Positions 47,211 to 59,657 of a stretch of 64,000 bases of DNA are shown one piece after another. Location of the stretch: the NCBI RefSeq assembly GCF_022376445.1, contig NW_025954975.1:124001-188000 (forward strand), given 5' to 3'. The notes below the pieces were generated by a model. That model ran no database searches. It saw only the letters and a program-made list of their open reading frames with translations, and was not told the DNA's origin. Source of the stretch: Fomitopsis serialis. Its lineage: Eukaryota > Basidiomycota > Agaricomycetes > Polyporales > Fomitopsidaceae. The position numbers were made by a program, and so were the translations under genes. How positions within the stretch are numbered: the first letter of the stretch is position 1; every line of letters begins with the position of its first letter.

Positions 47211-50200
47211 ATGTCTGCTGCCCTCAATGCTCGGGCAGACACATCGGCACAATCTGCAGGCACCGTCCCGGACCTCTCGCTTTCCTCGTTCGCCTCAGGT
47301 TTCTCAACTCCAGGGCGGAAATTCAGGGTACCCTCTGCGTCTTCTCACACAACTGCAACTTCATCCGCACCAATATCTACACCTTCACCGCCTAACGTGC
47401 CCTCTCTGAGTAGGAGAAGAGGCGACGAAGCGACGCCCGCGGCCAAGCGTCTTGGTCTGTCGAGCCACGATGAGGATGGCGAAGATGCAGAGGGAGATGT
47501 GTTGGATACTCCTGGAAGAGAGAAGAAATGGGAGGATCCTGCAACCACACCCGCTGCTGGGCGTATGAAACGCACCCGGAGCGCAGGAGCCAAAGGTGGC
47601 GTAAACCTCACATTGCGAGATCAGGAGAAGGTGAGTGTGCCCAGTCGCTAAATTCTATGAGGGCTCTCTGTGGATTGGCTTCGAGCGCGTGGGCGTAGAG
47701 ACATCGACGACGGATGTCAAGTCACTCGAATTACATCAAGTGACAGGGAGGACCAAACGAGGGTACCTGCTTCCGTACGTTGACTCGTCCAAGGAGCTGT
47801 CTGTGGTACTCAGTAGCTATACCTGTCTTGTCGTGGATCGCATTCATTGTGTGTTGAGAATCGCGATTTGCCACTGGCCGCCTGCATCCCCAGCTATAGG
47901 CTATAAGTGTGCGGCCGATGAGTGGCACGTCTAGCACGACCCTGTCCGCATCTTCCCCCTCGACCTCGTCTCCCCTGTCACTGCGGCTCAGTCTAGTATC
48001 CTGACATACCCCACAGCATATTGACAGCCTCAAGAAGGAGAACTTCAACATCAAGCTCAAGGTCCACTTCCTCGAAGAGCGACTCGCACAGCTCGCCCCT
48101 GACCAGGTAGAAGCCGCGCTCAAGCAGAACATCAACCTCAAGATCGAAGTGCAGCAACGCGGAATGGAGCTGAAGAAGCTACGGAAGCTCGTCCTCGAGC
48201 AGCAGCGCGAACTCGAGAAGCTGCAGCGGGGGAACGGCGGTGCCTCGTCGCGTGCGCGCGAGCTAGAGGAGAAACTTGAGGAGCGCGAGCGCGAGATCCG
48301 GGAACTGCGCAGGAGACGAGCTGTCGGCCCGGATGACGGCGTCCTCAGAGAAATGGAGGCACGGAACGCAGAGCTGGAGGAGGAGCTGGAGAACGTGCGC
48401 GGACTCCTGGAGGAGAACATGGAGGAGATGGAGCGGCTGCGCGAGTTGGTCGAGCGGCGAGACGACGACTCCGCGGACGAGGGCAGGGACGACCGTTGGA
48501 GGCGGCGGGTCGAGGAGCTCGAGGACGAGAACGAGGACCTGCGCTCGAGGATCGACGAACTGGAGGAACTGGTGACGCGCGGGAACGACGAGAAGGAGGA
48601 TCTCGCGGACATGGTGGAGGCGCTCAAGCTCGAGGTCGAGGACTTGCAACGGAGACGGGAAGCGGAGTCGATCGAGCGGAGTCAGAGCCGCGTGCAGATC
48701 TTGGAGGAGAGGGAGGAGCGGGAGGCGGTGGAGGAGGGTATGAACACCGTCAGGGACAGGCTAGCAGCTGCGCAGATTGAGCTTCAGCAGAAGGAGGATG
48801 ATCTTGATCTGAAGGACCGAGAGATCGAGGAGCTCGTGGCGGAGCACAAGCGCATCGTTGAGACGCTTGATGACGAGTGGCGAGGCGAGATGGATGAGTT
48901 GCGGGGACAGGTTGAAGAGATCAAGGATGTAAGTTCCTCCCCTTGCCTCATTCAGCACTCCAATAACACTGTGGTCGATATAGGTTGTTGAGCAAAAGGA
49001 TGCCGAGAACAGGGATCTTCGCATGAGTCTTGCGGAGGTCGAGAACGGCATGGCCGAGCTCCAAGACCAGACAGAGATCGCCGTCAGTCACCTGCAGCAA
49101 GAATCCGAGGAGAAGGATGCCGAGATCGAGGCCGCCAATCGGGAAATCGAGAAGCTTGGTCACCAAGTCTACATGCTGGAGGAGGAGAACGAGCGTATCA
49201 AGGAGGCGAGTGATAGGCTGAGGGAAGATGAGGCTGTTGAAAGAGAACGTCTCGAGGCGCTAGCTTCTGCTCTGAAAGAGGTGGGAGACTGCATAGGCGC
49301 GCCGTGTATAGGCATAATGCTAACGCATTCGGAATGTTTTAGAAAGTGGCTGGTCTCAAATCACAAATCGAGGAGTTGCACGACCTTATCGATGCTCGAG
49401 ATCACGATGTCTCTGCCTACAGAGCCCGCTCGGAAGAGCTCGCCCAGCATGTCGAGAACCTGGTTGAAGAGGTTCAACGCGAACGCGCCACTCGGGAGCG
49501 CCTGGAAGCCGATCTCGACAGAGCCGAGAAAGAGCATGACGTCGCTCTTCGTGCTGAGCAGCGCGCTTTGGAGGCCAAGGAGTCCGCCCTGCAGTCGGCG
49601 CTCAATGACCTCGCACGCACGCAGTCTCTCCTCACGCAGCGCGAGACCGACCTTGCGCAGGTGCAATCCGCTCTAGAGACGCTGGAGGCCGAGTCGAAGA
49701 AGCTTGGCGAGACGCACACCACCGCTCGATTCTCCCTCCAACTCGAAGTCGACCGATTGAAGCGTGATTTGGAACGGCTCGAGGATGAGTATCTAGAGCT
49801 CGGCAAGAACTGGGCGATCGTGAAGGCAAGGGCCGCGAGCGCGACGGCGTCATTGACAAGCTTCACGCGGAGAACCGCGAACTCGCGTCGCAGCTTGCAG
49901 CGCAGACACAAGCAAGACTCAATGTTTCCGAGAAGCTCGAGAACAGCCTCGCAAGCTTGAAGGCGGCCGAAGCAGAGGTCCTGCAATGTAGAACCAAAGT
50001 CGCCGAGCTGGAGCAAAGGCTAGCAAAGGACCAGCGGTCGCTCCTATCCGCCGAAGCTCAGTATCGCGATCAGCTCACTGAGCGCAACACGCTCCTGTTG
50101 ACCATCTACCAGTATATGGACAAGATTCTCGGCGTCGACAAGACACCGGTGAGTGCCATCTTCGACGGGGATGCACGCATGATCTGATTCTTGCGCAGAA

Positions 50201-50953
50201 AAAGAACGGTCAAGCGGAGACGAAGCCCTTCACGAACTTCAGCGTCTTCCACGACAACCTCATCTCGCGCCTCAAGCAACTGAGCGAGATTCAAGGCCTT
50301 TTCGACAAGCGTGTCAAGGACGCTGAGTCAAAATACGCCGAGAAACTCAGCGACATGCGCAAGCAGCTCGACTTCCGGTGGAAGCAGATCGACAAGTTCG
50401 AGACGAGCCTGAAGACGGTCGTCGAGGCGAAGACGACGTGGCGCAAGAAGCTCAGTGCGAGAGAGGGCGAAGTGGAGGCGCTCAAGACCACCGTCAGCGA
50501 GCTTCAAGCGCAGCTGGTTAGCATACGAAAGCCAGGCCAGGGCGACTCTATGGAAGTTCGCTCGCTCGCCGCTCGTGCAAACAACGCAGAGCGGCGCATC
50601 ACGAACCTGCAGAATCAGCTCGTCCTGTCCGAGGAAAAGCTGACTACGATGAACCAGAAGACGGTCGCTGCAGACTCCAAGTGGGAGGTGCGTGTGAAGG
50701 AGTATGAGAGCAGGTTGAGAAAGGCGGAAGAAGCCGTCAAGCGCGAGCGACAGGGCGCGAAGGAGCGCGTGTTCGAGCTGGACACGCAGTTGAAGTTAGT
50801 CCTCAGTGTTGTCCTCCCCCCTGTTACGGATATTGATGATCTTCTCCCAGGACGCTGCAACGACAACTGGAGCTCGAGAACAAGCGCAATCAGCGTCTGC
50901 AAGAAATCACAGAGACGAATGGGCTCAACACCAAGTCGCCTAGGCTATCGTAA
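47211..50953 (+). CDS. Centrosomin-motif microtubule-organising protein (Mto1/ApsB/Pcp1 type)
   Basis: Proteins with this motif recruit and activate gamma-tubulin complexes at spindle pole bodies, septa and cytoplasmic organising centres. The start MSAALNARADTSAQSAGTVP opens a disordered Ser/Pro-rich N-terminus (to TPGREKKWEDPATTP). The centrosomin motif 1 follows: GGVNLTLRDQEK|HIDSLKKENFNIKLKVHFLE, ERLAQLAPDQVEAALKQNIN and KIEVQQRGMELKKLRKL. The rest is almost continuous coiled coil (for example RARELEEKLEEREREIRELR, KFETSLKTVVEAKTTWRKKL) to the end RNQRLQEITETNGLNTKSPR, stop 50951-50953. Introns lie near 47629-48017, 48929-48983, 49279-49343, 50150-50198 and 50796-50848. A one-base break near 49820 separates ELGKNWA from RERDGVIDKLHAENRELASQ. 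The motif makes the family secure; which paralogue it is cannot be told. Confidence 0.85.
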
Positions 50954-51228
50954 CTTCAGGCAGGCAGGACCGCCTATTGGCCTCACTCTATGCTGCGCTT
51001 TTGTGTTTACTCACGGATTCGGGTTCGTTTCGATCTCACTTTGTACTGCTTTCCGCATGCTGTCGTTCATAGATACGTATACTCGCAGGGACAGGATATC
51101 CGGGTTACTAATTGTACATCTCCGTAGTGTCCATGCATAGTGTATCAAATAATGCTATACCTCCTTCGTTGTTCGTATTCCCTCTCCTTTCTCGCGGCTA
51201 AACATTGACTGTACAGCGTCTTCCGGAT

Positions 51229-52531
51229 TAGAAGTTGCCGATGGTCCAGCCTCCGTCTGCCACGATGATCTGTCATTTTCTGTCAGCCGATGTGCTCCTC
51301 GTTTGTACAGCTTTACGAGGCGACGCGCCTTGTTGGTCATGTACCCGTTGGATGCAAGAAGCAGGACGATGTCCGCCATCTCATTGGGCTTGCCGAGCCT
51401 TCCAATCGGGATTTTGCTCTGTGATCGGTGTGCTCAGTGAGTACCAGTTATCCGGCATCCAAGCAACCACTTACGCGGGCCTCAGGCGTCGGGTTGGACA
51501 TCATGTTCGTTTCTGGATTGGAGGAAGACGAGGTGAGCGTGGATGGGGGTGCCGGTGGAGGTGGTGGGTGACGTCTACCTTCGATGAGCGCGGGTGCGAG
51601 GGCGTTCGTCGTCTTCGCGTTCAGTGTCAGTACATCAGGAGGTATGTCATGCGGCAGAATAGCTTGGGACATACAATCCCTGACTTCGCGTAGCGGAGAG
51701 ACATCCAGCGGACAAGCCCGTGCAGAGCAGACTTGGACGATGCATAATGAGGGCCGATCACACCGCCGTTACCAGCGGCAACGCTGGGAGACATTGGATG
51801 AGTACACTACGTTGAGCTACTGATAACAAGTTGCGCAGAACTGACCTTGACGTGTAGATGACTCGTCCCCATTTCTGCTCCTCCATGTATGGAACACACA
51901 GTTGCGTAAGCTTGCAGCGGTGACGGTGAGTGGCCTATTTTCTCCCTCCGACACGAACCTACCAAAAAGTGCGTGCCTGTGTTTGTCCTCCAAGTCTCCT
52001 CGAAAACCTCCGGGCTGATATCACGAATGTCCCCATTCGGCCCGATCGTCGGGCCCGCCATGCCATGGTTGCTGAACAGGACATCGGGGTTGCCCAGCGT
52101 CTGGACGACCTCGCCGTAGAGCCTCCGCGCGTCGTCGTATCCCGACAAGTTCGCCTGGAATGCGGCGAACTTTGGCTGGGCGTCAGAGGGTGCGAGTGTC
52201 TTCAGCTCCGCGATGAGGGTCTCAGCTTTCGCCGCAGAGGATTGTGCGTTGTAGTGCACTGCGATGGAGCAGCCGACACGGGCGAAGGCCTTCGCTGTCG
52301 CCTGTCCAATACCTCCCCTGTCGTAGCGGGCGTCAGCTTTCATGTGTGGACTGAGACGGCGGCGACGTACGTGCATCCGGTAATGAGGACCAGTCGGCCC
52401 CTCAGAGACGCGCCGACGCCAGCCATATAGAGCGTGTTCTCGGATTCAGCAGTGGTGTTGGTTGTACCTGCACCAGTCGCAGGGGTAGAGCTGCCTGTGT
52501 TATGGAGTTTGTCTTTGAGTTTGTTGAACAT
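51229..52531 (-). CDS. Short-chain dehydrogenase, 3-oxoacyl-reductase-like
   Basis: This is a classical SDR. MFNKLKDKLHNTGSSTPATG (ATG complement 52529-52531) precedes LRGRLVLITGCT|GGIGQATAKAFARVGCS, the cofactor motif split by an intron. Then come ALQANLSGYDDARRLYGEVV-like sequence, DVLFSNHGMAGPTIGPNGDI (NHG in place of NNAG) and EETWRTNTGTHFL. After an intron, the catalytic block YMEEQKWGRVIYTSSVAAGN and PHYASSKSALHGLVRWMSLR (YxxxK) follows, then TTNALAPALIEG, GRLGKPNEMADIVLLLASNG and the end IIVADGGWTIGNF, stop at 51229-51231. A low-complexity Pro/Ser insert between LIEG and IPIGRLG is longer than usual. A TATA box (GGCATATATAAGG on the minus strand, 52592-52604) lies about 65 nt before the ATG. 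Confidence 0.8.
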
Positions 52532-52974
52532 TATGCGATCCGCCTACCGGTGGTGATAACGTGTGTAGCAGTGGGAGCCCTCTCACGGGCACCTTATATA
52601 TGCCAGCCAGAGATTCAGATTCATCCGGTATGACGAAACGGACAGTGTCTAGTTTGGCCGAATGATTAGCACATGACGTCGTGGGTACAAGGATAGCAGC
52701 AGACGGAGAGCCCTCGGAGGCCGTCAGCAACCTTATAGACAGTGTTGGATATGTGCTCCACCGTTCTCCCTTCTCCTTCGAAATGGGCACTGAAATGGCG
52801 AGAGTACTATATAGTCCGTGTGCTCCAAGTCTGTACAAATGGGTCCGTCTACTGCTGCCTGGAAAGCAATCAAGGCTGGCTGCCGTGTTACTAGAGGGGG
52901 GCGCGCAACGCAATGGGACTACTGAAGTTTGAAGAGACAATCAGCCCTTCAGTAAATGGCGAACGACGTCAACG
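52532..52974 (-). promoter_or_regulatory. SDR promoter and F-box gene 3' flank
   Basis: The TATA box for the SDR is at 52592-52604. A second TATA-like word, GTACTATATAGTCC, is at 52803-52816. No gene is supported in the gap. Confidence 0.5.
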
Positions 52975-54673
52975 TCAGATCCACAGTGACGCTTTGTTGG
53001 TATCCCTAAGTCTCGACAAAACCATAGCCCACCTGCCAGATGCGCCCTTCACGGCGGCTTCGCTGACCCGGACCAACGGGAATAATGCGCGAAAAATGCG
53101 CGCAAAGACCACTGGATCCCTAATGCGGTCATCCTCGACCGTCAACGTTTCAACCCTGGGAATAATAGAACACTGAGACTTGCGCACGATTTGGGCGGGC
53201 GTCCACCCATGGATACAGAGTCGATATCAATGGCCGAGAGTTTGAAGACAGTGATATGCGGGCACTCGCACAGGAAGGTGTCGACAACGCCGCGGAAGGT
53301 AGGAATTATGCCTGTCCTGAATGGCCACAACGGCCAAGGAAACGAAAACGTTTTCAGGAGCGGCCACGCCCTCGGATACCGCGCAAATCATCGTCCGTGA
53401 ACGACAAGGAATCGGGTCCGCTCAAACAAATATTGCAGAGCTGTAGATGTCGTAGTTGCACGAATGGCCGGAGGAGATTCGATGCCGATGTGGGGTCCAA
53501 TCCTCCGAGAGTCTCCCCCAAGGACAAGGTGACTTCGGTCAATGTGCCAGCACATGCTGCGGCGAAGTCTCCGAAAGCACCGTAATCCCCTGTGAAGCTG
53601 TCCACGACAGCATCCGCGACTTCAAGACACTCCAGCCGAATTGGCGCCATCTTCGCCAGCGGTCCCAAACACTGCATGCCGCGACAGCGAACGTGTCCGT
53701 GGAGCCTCAATTTCCGCAACTGGGGAAAGCATCCAACCGCCGACGGTATATCCTCGGCCCACTGACCCAACGGCAGGTCCAACTCACAAAGATGCTGCAA
53801 TGGGGCCAGCATGGCCATGAGGGGCCCAAACCACAGTTCCTCCAACGGAACCGCGCCCACGACCAGTGTGCGTAGCTCGTGGAAACGGCCAATATCGATT
53901 GCCAGCGAAAGGTCATGGACTCGTCGGCAAGCTTGGTCGTATATACGAAGATCTTGCAGCCATGGAGCCTTAGAGGGCAGTTCGAGGAGGATTCGTCTGA
54001 GCGCGTGAGGCTCGTGAGTATTGGCTTCTTTCGACCCACTGCGTGTATCTTCATAAATGGCCAGTGAGCGAAGGCTTTCCCCTGCAAGACACAGCACGTT
54101 TGTGTCGAAGAACGGTGAGACCAAGGGCCGGCACTTGATCTCTTTGATCATCGGGAGGAGTGGGTGGCCCGGATTGGCTTGGAAGAGGAGAGCAAAAACA
54201 TTGGAATCGAAAGACTCTCTGTGGCGGATGCGAATGCGTTGAACGAGTGCCGCGAAGCGGGCAAACCGCCTCAGCCCTTGGGGCCTCGGAGCCTCGTTGG
54301 ACTTCTGCGTTACGAGACGAGATTAGAGACACGCATATGATATGTGCGGCAACCATGAAATCCGCACCCATACTATCATCGGACGCTTAGACTCTGGCAT
54401 GTCGAAGACGTCCCGCGTGAGGGTCAGGCAAAGGGAGAACAGCGGGAGAGGCGACGGTAGCTCTCGCCAAAGCGTGCGGAGTGCGGGCTCCGAGAAAGCC
54501 TTCGAGACGCGTGCGCAACATGCGAGGGTTGCCCAATCCTTGTCGACAGCGATACCGACGTCCGCCCAGGAATTGGAGTTCGCGTCTACAAGGTCGCGTT
54601 CAGTGTGCGGTCCAAAAAGCTGCAAGATGTGCCAGATGATGTCGTAGTCCTCTAATGCTCGGCGATGCCCCAT
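52975..54673 (-). CDS. F-box/LRR-like protein A (two frame breaks)
   Basis: This is an F-box-type protein of the kind expanded in Agaricomycetes, normally a substrate adaptor for SCF ubiquitin ligases. The start MGHRRALEDYDIIWHILQLF and LACCARVSKAFSEPALRTLW form the divergent F-box. After an intron come FARFAALVQRIRIRHRESFD and a leucine-rich body: LAGESLRSLAIYED, LRTLVVGAVPLEELWFGPLM, FPQLRKLRLHGHVRCRG and LRHLQLCNICLSG. Then the frame shifts by one base near 53375 (FTDDDLRGIRG to AWPLLKTFSFPWP) and again near 53165 (LFPGLK to TLTVEDDRIRDPVVFARIFR). The end, KGASGRWAMVLSRLRD, matches paralogue B. With both shifts repaired in mind, the domain order equals paralogue B, so either the gene has decayed recently or two bases are missing. 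Confidence 0.65.
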
Positions 54674-55287
54674 ATTTGCTGACTCTGTGATAACCACAGC
54701 AGATGTAGACTCAGACTGGGGATGATCGAGATACTTTGAGGAAAGGCAAAGGAGGATGAGATTGACTCAATCCTCGCTCGTGGTCACCGATTCACCGTGT
54801 GGCTCTCGCCTCGCACTAGCGCCCGGGTCAAGGCATTTTTTTTTCTTCTTTTTTTGGTGGAGCGTTGCACCCCGATCTTAGGAACAGTCAAGGCATTTGT
54901 TGGAGTGTCCGACTCGCCCGCGCTGTCCAAGCTCAGATCTATGTACTAATAATGTAGTATTACGTAGAATCCAAGTTCGCCTCGGTTACTAGTAGCTACA
55001 CCGTTACTCTGCTCTCCGTTGCTCAAGCTGTCCCGGTACTACGCCCGTTCAGGCCGATATATCGCCCAAAATGGTTCCCTCAACCACGCATGATTTTCTT
55101 CAGCTATGCTCCAGTCACCAGTCCCAGTCACCAGTCTGAGGCTGCGGTACACCAAGCCAAAAATACCTTGAATACAAGTCTCCTCTAATCCCTTTTCCCC
55201 TTTGCACAGACACGGAATTCTCGATCGTCCGTCCCTCCTCGCCAGCCCCTCGAGTCTCGATTCAGAAAGCCCCATCCATACCACATT
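54674..55287. other. Intergenic region with a T-rich tract
   Basis: This lies between the start of F-box gene A and the 3' end of the oxygenase gene. A T-rich run, TTTTTTTTCTTCTTTTTTTGG, lies near 54837. I looked here specifically for the missing P450 part of the neighbouring oxygenase and saw none. Confidence 0.45.
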
Positions 55288-58200
55288 TCACTGCGTCTTC
55301 ACCGCCCCGTCCCCATTCGCCTTCGCCTTCGTCTTCGCGAACATCAAGGCCGCCTTCTTGCTGTACACAGGGCCCTTCGGCCTCTCCCACTCGTAATCCT
55401 CGACGTTCTTACCCGGCTGCGCGCGCATGTACCCCTTCATCGTCTCCGGCACGATGAACGGGAACAGCCTGTACGTCGAATTGGCGGGGAAGTACCCAGG
55501 CAGCGTCCGCGCGAGCATCCTGCCGATGATCCCGCCCATCGACCCGTCCGTCTTGTCGTACATGCAGTCCTTGAATCCCCAGGACGTGAGGTTGAACGCT
55601 GTTCGGAGGTAAGGCGTGAGCGACGTTCGTGTCAAGTCAATGGATGAGGGCGTACGCGTGAACTCGATTGTCAGGAAACGATCACCGCGCGTGAGCGCGA
55701 TGGCATCTGCGAGGATCGCTCGAGAGATCGTAAAGCCAGGGCACAGACCAGCACCAGGCATGGCAACCTTGGCTTCCTCCGCTTGCATACCAACCTGTTT
55801 TATCTACCTGAATACGACACTGCGAAGCTCAGTGGCCTGACGTACGTATAGCTCGAGGTTCTCTATATGGCCGTACAGCCTCTTCGCAGCCGTCTGAGTA
55901 GGCGCCTGTCAATGACAAGTATCCTCTGTAGATGGTATCACTCACATAGATCTTCGGATCCGGGTTCCATTCGTCGAAGTCCTTGTATGCTGCCAGACCA
56001 TAAATAAGTACTCGCGTCCACCTACAGAGTTTTTGCACTTACGCCGCAGCCCGAGGTACCGTCTGAACTCGTTGAACTATGTATTCCGACATGGGCACTG
56101 TCAGCTAACTCATCGCACGTGCACCACTTGAAGCCACTCACGAGCACGTCCCCCACTTCCTTGCCTGCGTGATACCCATGATCTCGATGATGCGCAGGGA
56201 GTCCGGGATACCGCGCGCCTTGAACGCTGCCGCGGGTGCTTCTGTCGCACTGAACAAGAGCTCCGCGAGGTCCTCTGCATCGATCCGTCAGAAATGGCGG
56301 GAAAGGTGAGAGCGATCTGCTCACTGTCGGAGAAGCGGCCATCAGGACCACGTTCGAGCCTAGCATGAATAGCCATCATGAGCGGTTTCCATACACAGGG
56401 GCTATGACTCACTCGTTGAACGTCCTCTTCCTCACGTCCTTCGGCGTCTTCGACATCACGTTTCTTGCAGCCCGCTTAAAATCATCTATCGTACGCTGTA
56501 AAGTCACATTCCAAGGTCAGCACCGGAAAGGCGTCCTGCATAAGGTCATATCACCTCATTGTTTGGCTTCCCCTCGTAAATCTTGTCGAAGAAATTCTCC
56601 ATCCAGCTCGTGTCTTCTCTCGAACTCGTGGCGTGCCAGCGATACATGAGGTTGAACTCCACAGAGATGACGTTGCCCTCGCCCTGCGGAGTCCATGCAT
56701 GGCTAATCTCGCGCATGGCCTACCAAAACCAGTACAGAGCAACCCGAAATTCAACATCGTCAATATGGCTCACGCTGGCGATTGAAGACACGCACCTGAG
56801 GCGGGTTGAGCCTCCACGAGTACCCGTCGCGCGTAAGCCCAAGGATGCCACCGACGTAGTCACCTAGAATGACCTGCGCGAAGAAGGCACTGTTAACGAG
56901 CCTCGCGCGATGGAACAGCTCGTCGTCCTGCATCGCCCGCGCCTTCTCGTCGAGCATCACGGGCTCCTTGTAAGTGCCGAACTCATTATCGCTGTATATG
57001 CGACCGGCCACATACTGCCGAGACGCAAAGACCTGTCAACGCGAGATGGGCTGAGTGGAAGAGATTGTTACGTTGTGATTGCGGCAGAAGATGACAAGCA
57101 GGGCGCATGTCGCTGGCGGCATGAACAACAGCCGCTTGTCGGCGAACACGTCATCCCAAAGTCGACCGGTGCCGTCCTTGCCTAGTGGTAACGGAAAAGT
57201 CATATCAACGAACATGAACTTCATGACGAGTGATTGAACTCACGCCTGACGCTGTCAACTTGAGCCTGGGAGGATCCGTACACGGGCTGAGATCGCAATA
57301 ACTGCTGGCGTCGTTCACCATCCAATTTTGGTGGTTTGTATCGAAGACCGTATGGACGACGAGGTTGGCGAATGCGAAGAATAGCCCCGAGAGTCCGCCT
57401 GCATAGGAGAACGTTATGACTAGTACGCCAGGTGGTAGTAAGCGTGCCCACCTGGATGTTCGGTGAACTCGTCCCTCTTCAATAGCTCGTCAAAAACTTG
57501 TTCAGCTGAAGGAAGAGACCTGTGCAGCACGGGGTTCCCCGAAGGACGTTGCGAACGTAGGGCAACCGGCCATACCCATGGTCGGCATGTGAACGTTGTA
57601 GTTTGAGCCGTCCGTACTCCGGAACGCGTACACCACAGGGTTATCGAGGGTGGATTCAGGTATAGGCGATGCGGCTCCGTTGGGGATACTAGATATCCAA
57701 GGGGAGGGTGCGGAAGGTCTCTGTACACTGAACACGCGTAAATAATCAGCCAAAGTCGCCTCGTAAGCATAGATGATACCAACAGAGCCGTATGGCGAGA
57801 CCTTCGGCCTGACGAGCGAGAACCGAGTCCTCTGGCGCGCGGGAAATGAACGTGAGGACCTTCTCAAGCTTTTCAACTGATGTATGAGAACGTATGCAAG
57901 CTCGACAAGATAACAGACTCACGAGAAACTTGCGATCATCGAGGCCAGGCATGCCATCGAGCCCGTTGATCAAGTCGAGGTATGCGGGCTAAGTGAAAGG
58001 TCAGCGCTGCGCGTTGAATGCCACAGGTGTGACATACAAGGTCGTTGATCACGAAATGCGGCCCGCGTAGAATCAGCCTCCGTATAAGTGAGAGTACTCG
58101 GACGGGAAAGCGACTATGTCCGACATATTCGTGTACTCTGCCTGAGCGTCGGCTCCCCGTGCGTCGGCCTTCTTTAAGAGGTGGTGATCAGGGCGATGTG

Positions 58201-58405
58201 GAGAGAATCGTTGGACCAAAAGTGCATGTTTATGTACCGCGGCTTTGGGAGAACGTCTGTGTTGGACCAACGCCTGCCAACTAGTCGCGCTGTTCTCGCC
58301 CGGTCGGTACCATGTCACGTCGAGATATGGAAGCACAGCTCCGCATTTTTGTGCAGTCACAGAACCGCTTTTCTTCCGAGAGGAGGGTTGTGACAAAAGC
58401 GACAT
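55288..58405 (-). CDS. Ppo-like fatty acid (linoleate) oxygenase lacking the P450 half
   Basis: Fungal Ppo enzymes (linoleate diol synthases) oxidise fatty acids with a haem-peroxidase domain and rearrange the product with a C-terminal P450 domain, making sporulation signals. Minus-strand exons read DIVAFPSEYSHLYGGL, LINGLDGMPGLDDRKFL, YAFRSTDGSNYNVHMPTMGM, AEQVFDELLKRDEFTEHPGG, FFAFANLVVHTVFDTNHQNW, RLLFMPPATCALLVIFCRNH and QVILGDYVGGILGLTRDGYS. The YRWH motif (VEFNLMYRWHATSS) holds the catalytic Tyr and proximal His. Then follow GAGLCPGFTISRAILADAIA and FKDCMYDKTDGSMGGIIGR. The protein ends VEDYEWERPKGPVYSKK...GDGAVKTQ, exactly where the P450 part normally begins. Many short introns interrupt it. 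The start (58405) is uncertain. Dioxygenase activity is likely; diol synthase activity is not. Confidence 0.8.
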
Positions 58406-59657
58406 TCGGAGAAAGACCGACGTTGGCGTTCATGACACCCAACGACTGGATTCGGACGCGTGTGGCGCGTTGATCGCGGGCGTAGATCTCATCGGCCCCG
58501 CGAGATCGCGGTCTCCTCGTCGCCAGTTCTTCAACCTGTGCTCCGCGTATTCAATATTCAGTACTCAGCCTCAGATCCCTGCCGTATAGCGTTTCGGGCC
58601 CTCAGCCTGCTCAGGAAGCTTTCTGGGACTCATAGTACCCGCCGCATGTGCTTCGGACCCGTCTCCGATCGCATTCTGGCGTGCACTGACGGGTGTCGAC
58701 ACGAGTCCTGGAGGCTACCTTCGGCACAGATCAACCGTGACGCGTTCCCAACCACCTCGTATTCTCGTGTTTGTCATCGCCTCCATCCGGAAATCATCGG
58801 AAATCCTGTCATGTCACGGCGGCCTTCAGGCAGTATGAGATTCCTCATGTCGGAGGAAAGGATTTGACGCTTTGGGCCTGGTAGGACGGTACCGACTCTG
58901 GTTTCTGACACGACGATTAGGGCTCATTGGACGAAACCTTGTCACCAGGATATACCTGGACGGGTCTATTGGACAACGCATCTCAGTCTCCATGTGGAGC
59001 GACTCCGTCACTGTGCGCTACAGTTCACATCGCCTGGAATGATCGTCCAATGTCATTTTTGCTGCCGATCCGGTCACTGTGTCGCTCGCTGCAACATCAC
59101 CTCCGTGATGTCGCTGAAATAACATGGAAAGACAGGAACACACTCTCCCCAGCTGAGAACCCATGGCCCAGATGCGCGCGAGTTCGTGTGCGCCGTTTGT
59201 TCTGCGATCGAGAGTTATTGCCTGCTGAATCGAGCTCAAGGCATATGGCGGCGGCGACCACCGACTGTCCCGGCTGTTCACGTTAAGAACGGAGTAGGGG
59301 AGCCGTGACGAAATTCTCCCCGATCGCGGAGTGTCCCTGGCACGGTACCGCTGAGATCATGAAGTGGTGAGTGGTTCCGGTCATCGGTCGCCGTTCCAAC
59401 TATAAGTGCGCGACGGTCTGACTGTGGCTTCGAGTTGTCAGAATGTGTTAGGAAGTCGGACCAAGATGGAGCAAGGCGAAACACGTTGCGATACTTTACC
59501 TCAAACTTCTCCTTGGACGCGGTCACATGACATGCTTGCGGTGCTAACATCACGGAAAGGCACACCGCTGCCCGCACCAGACTGCAAACATTTATCTAAT
59601 GTTCGCAGTCATGAGTATACATAGCGTCAATCGGATGCCTCCTTGCGCAGCGTGCTA
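58406..59657. other. Intergenic region (1.25 kb)
   Basis: Two plus-strand frames (58460-58867 and 58927-59286) have no recognisable similarity, no introns and biased composition, so I do not call them. GACGCGGTCACATG at 59516-59529 is the reverse complement of the recurring CATGTGACCGCGTC word. Nothing else is supported. Confidence 0.4.

Noticed and set aside
58460..59286. Two plus-strand reading frames in the gap between the oxygenase and F-box gene B
   Set aside because: They have no recognisable motif, no introns and Arg/Cys/Ser-biased composition typical of chance frames.
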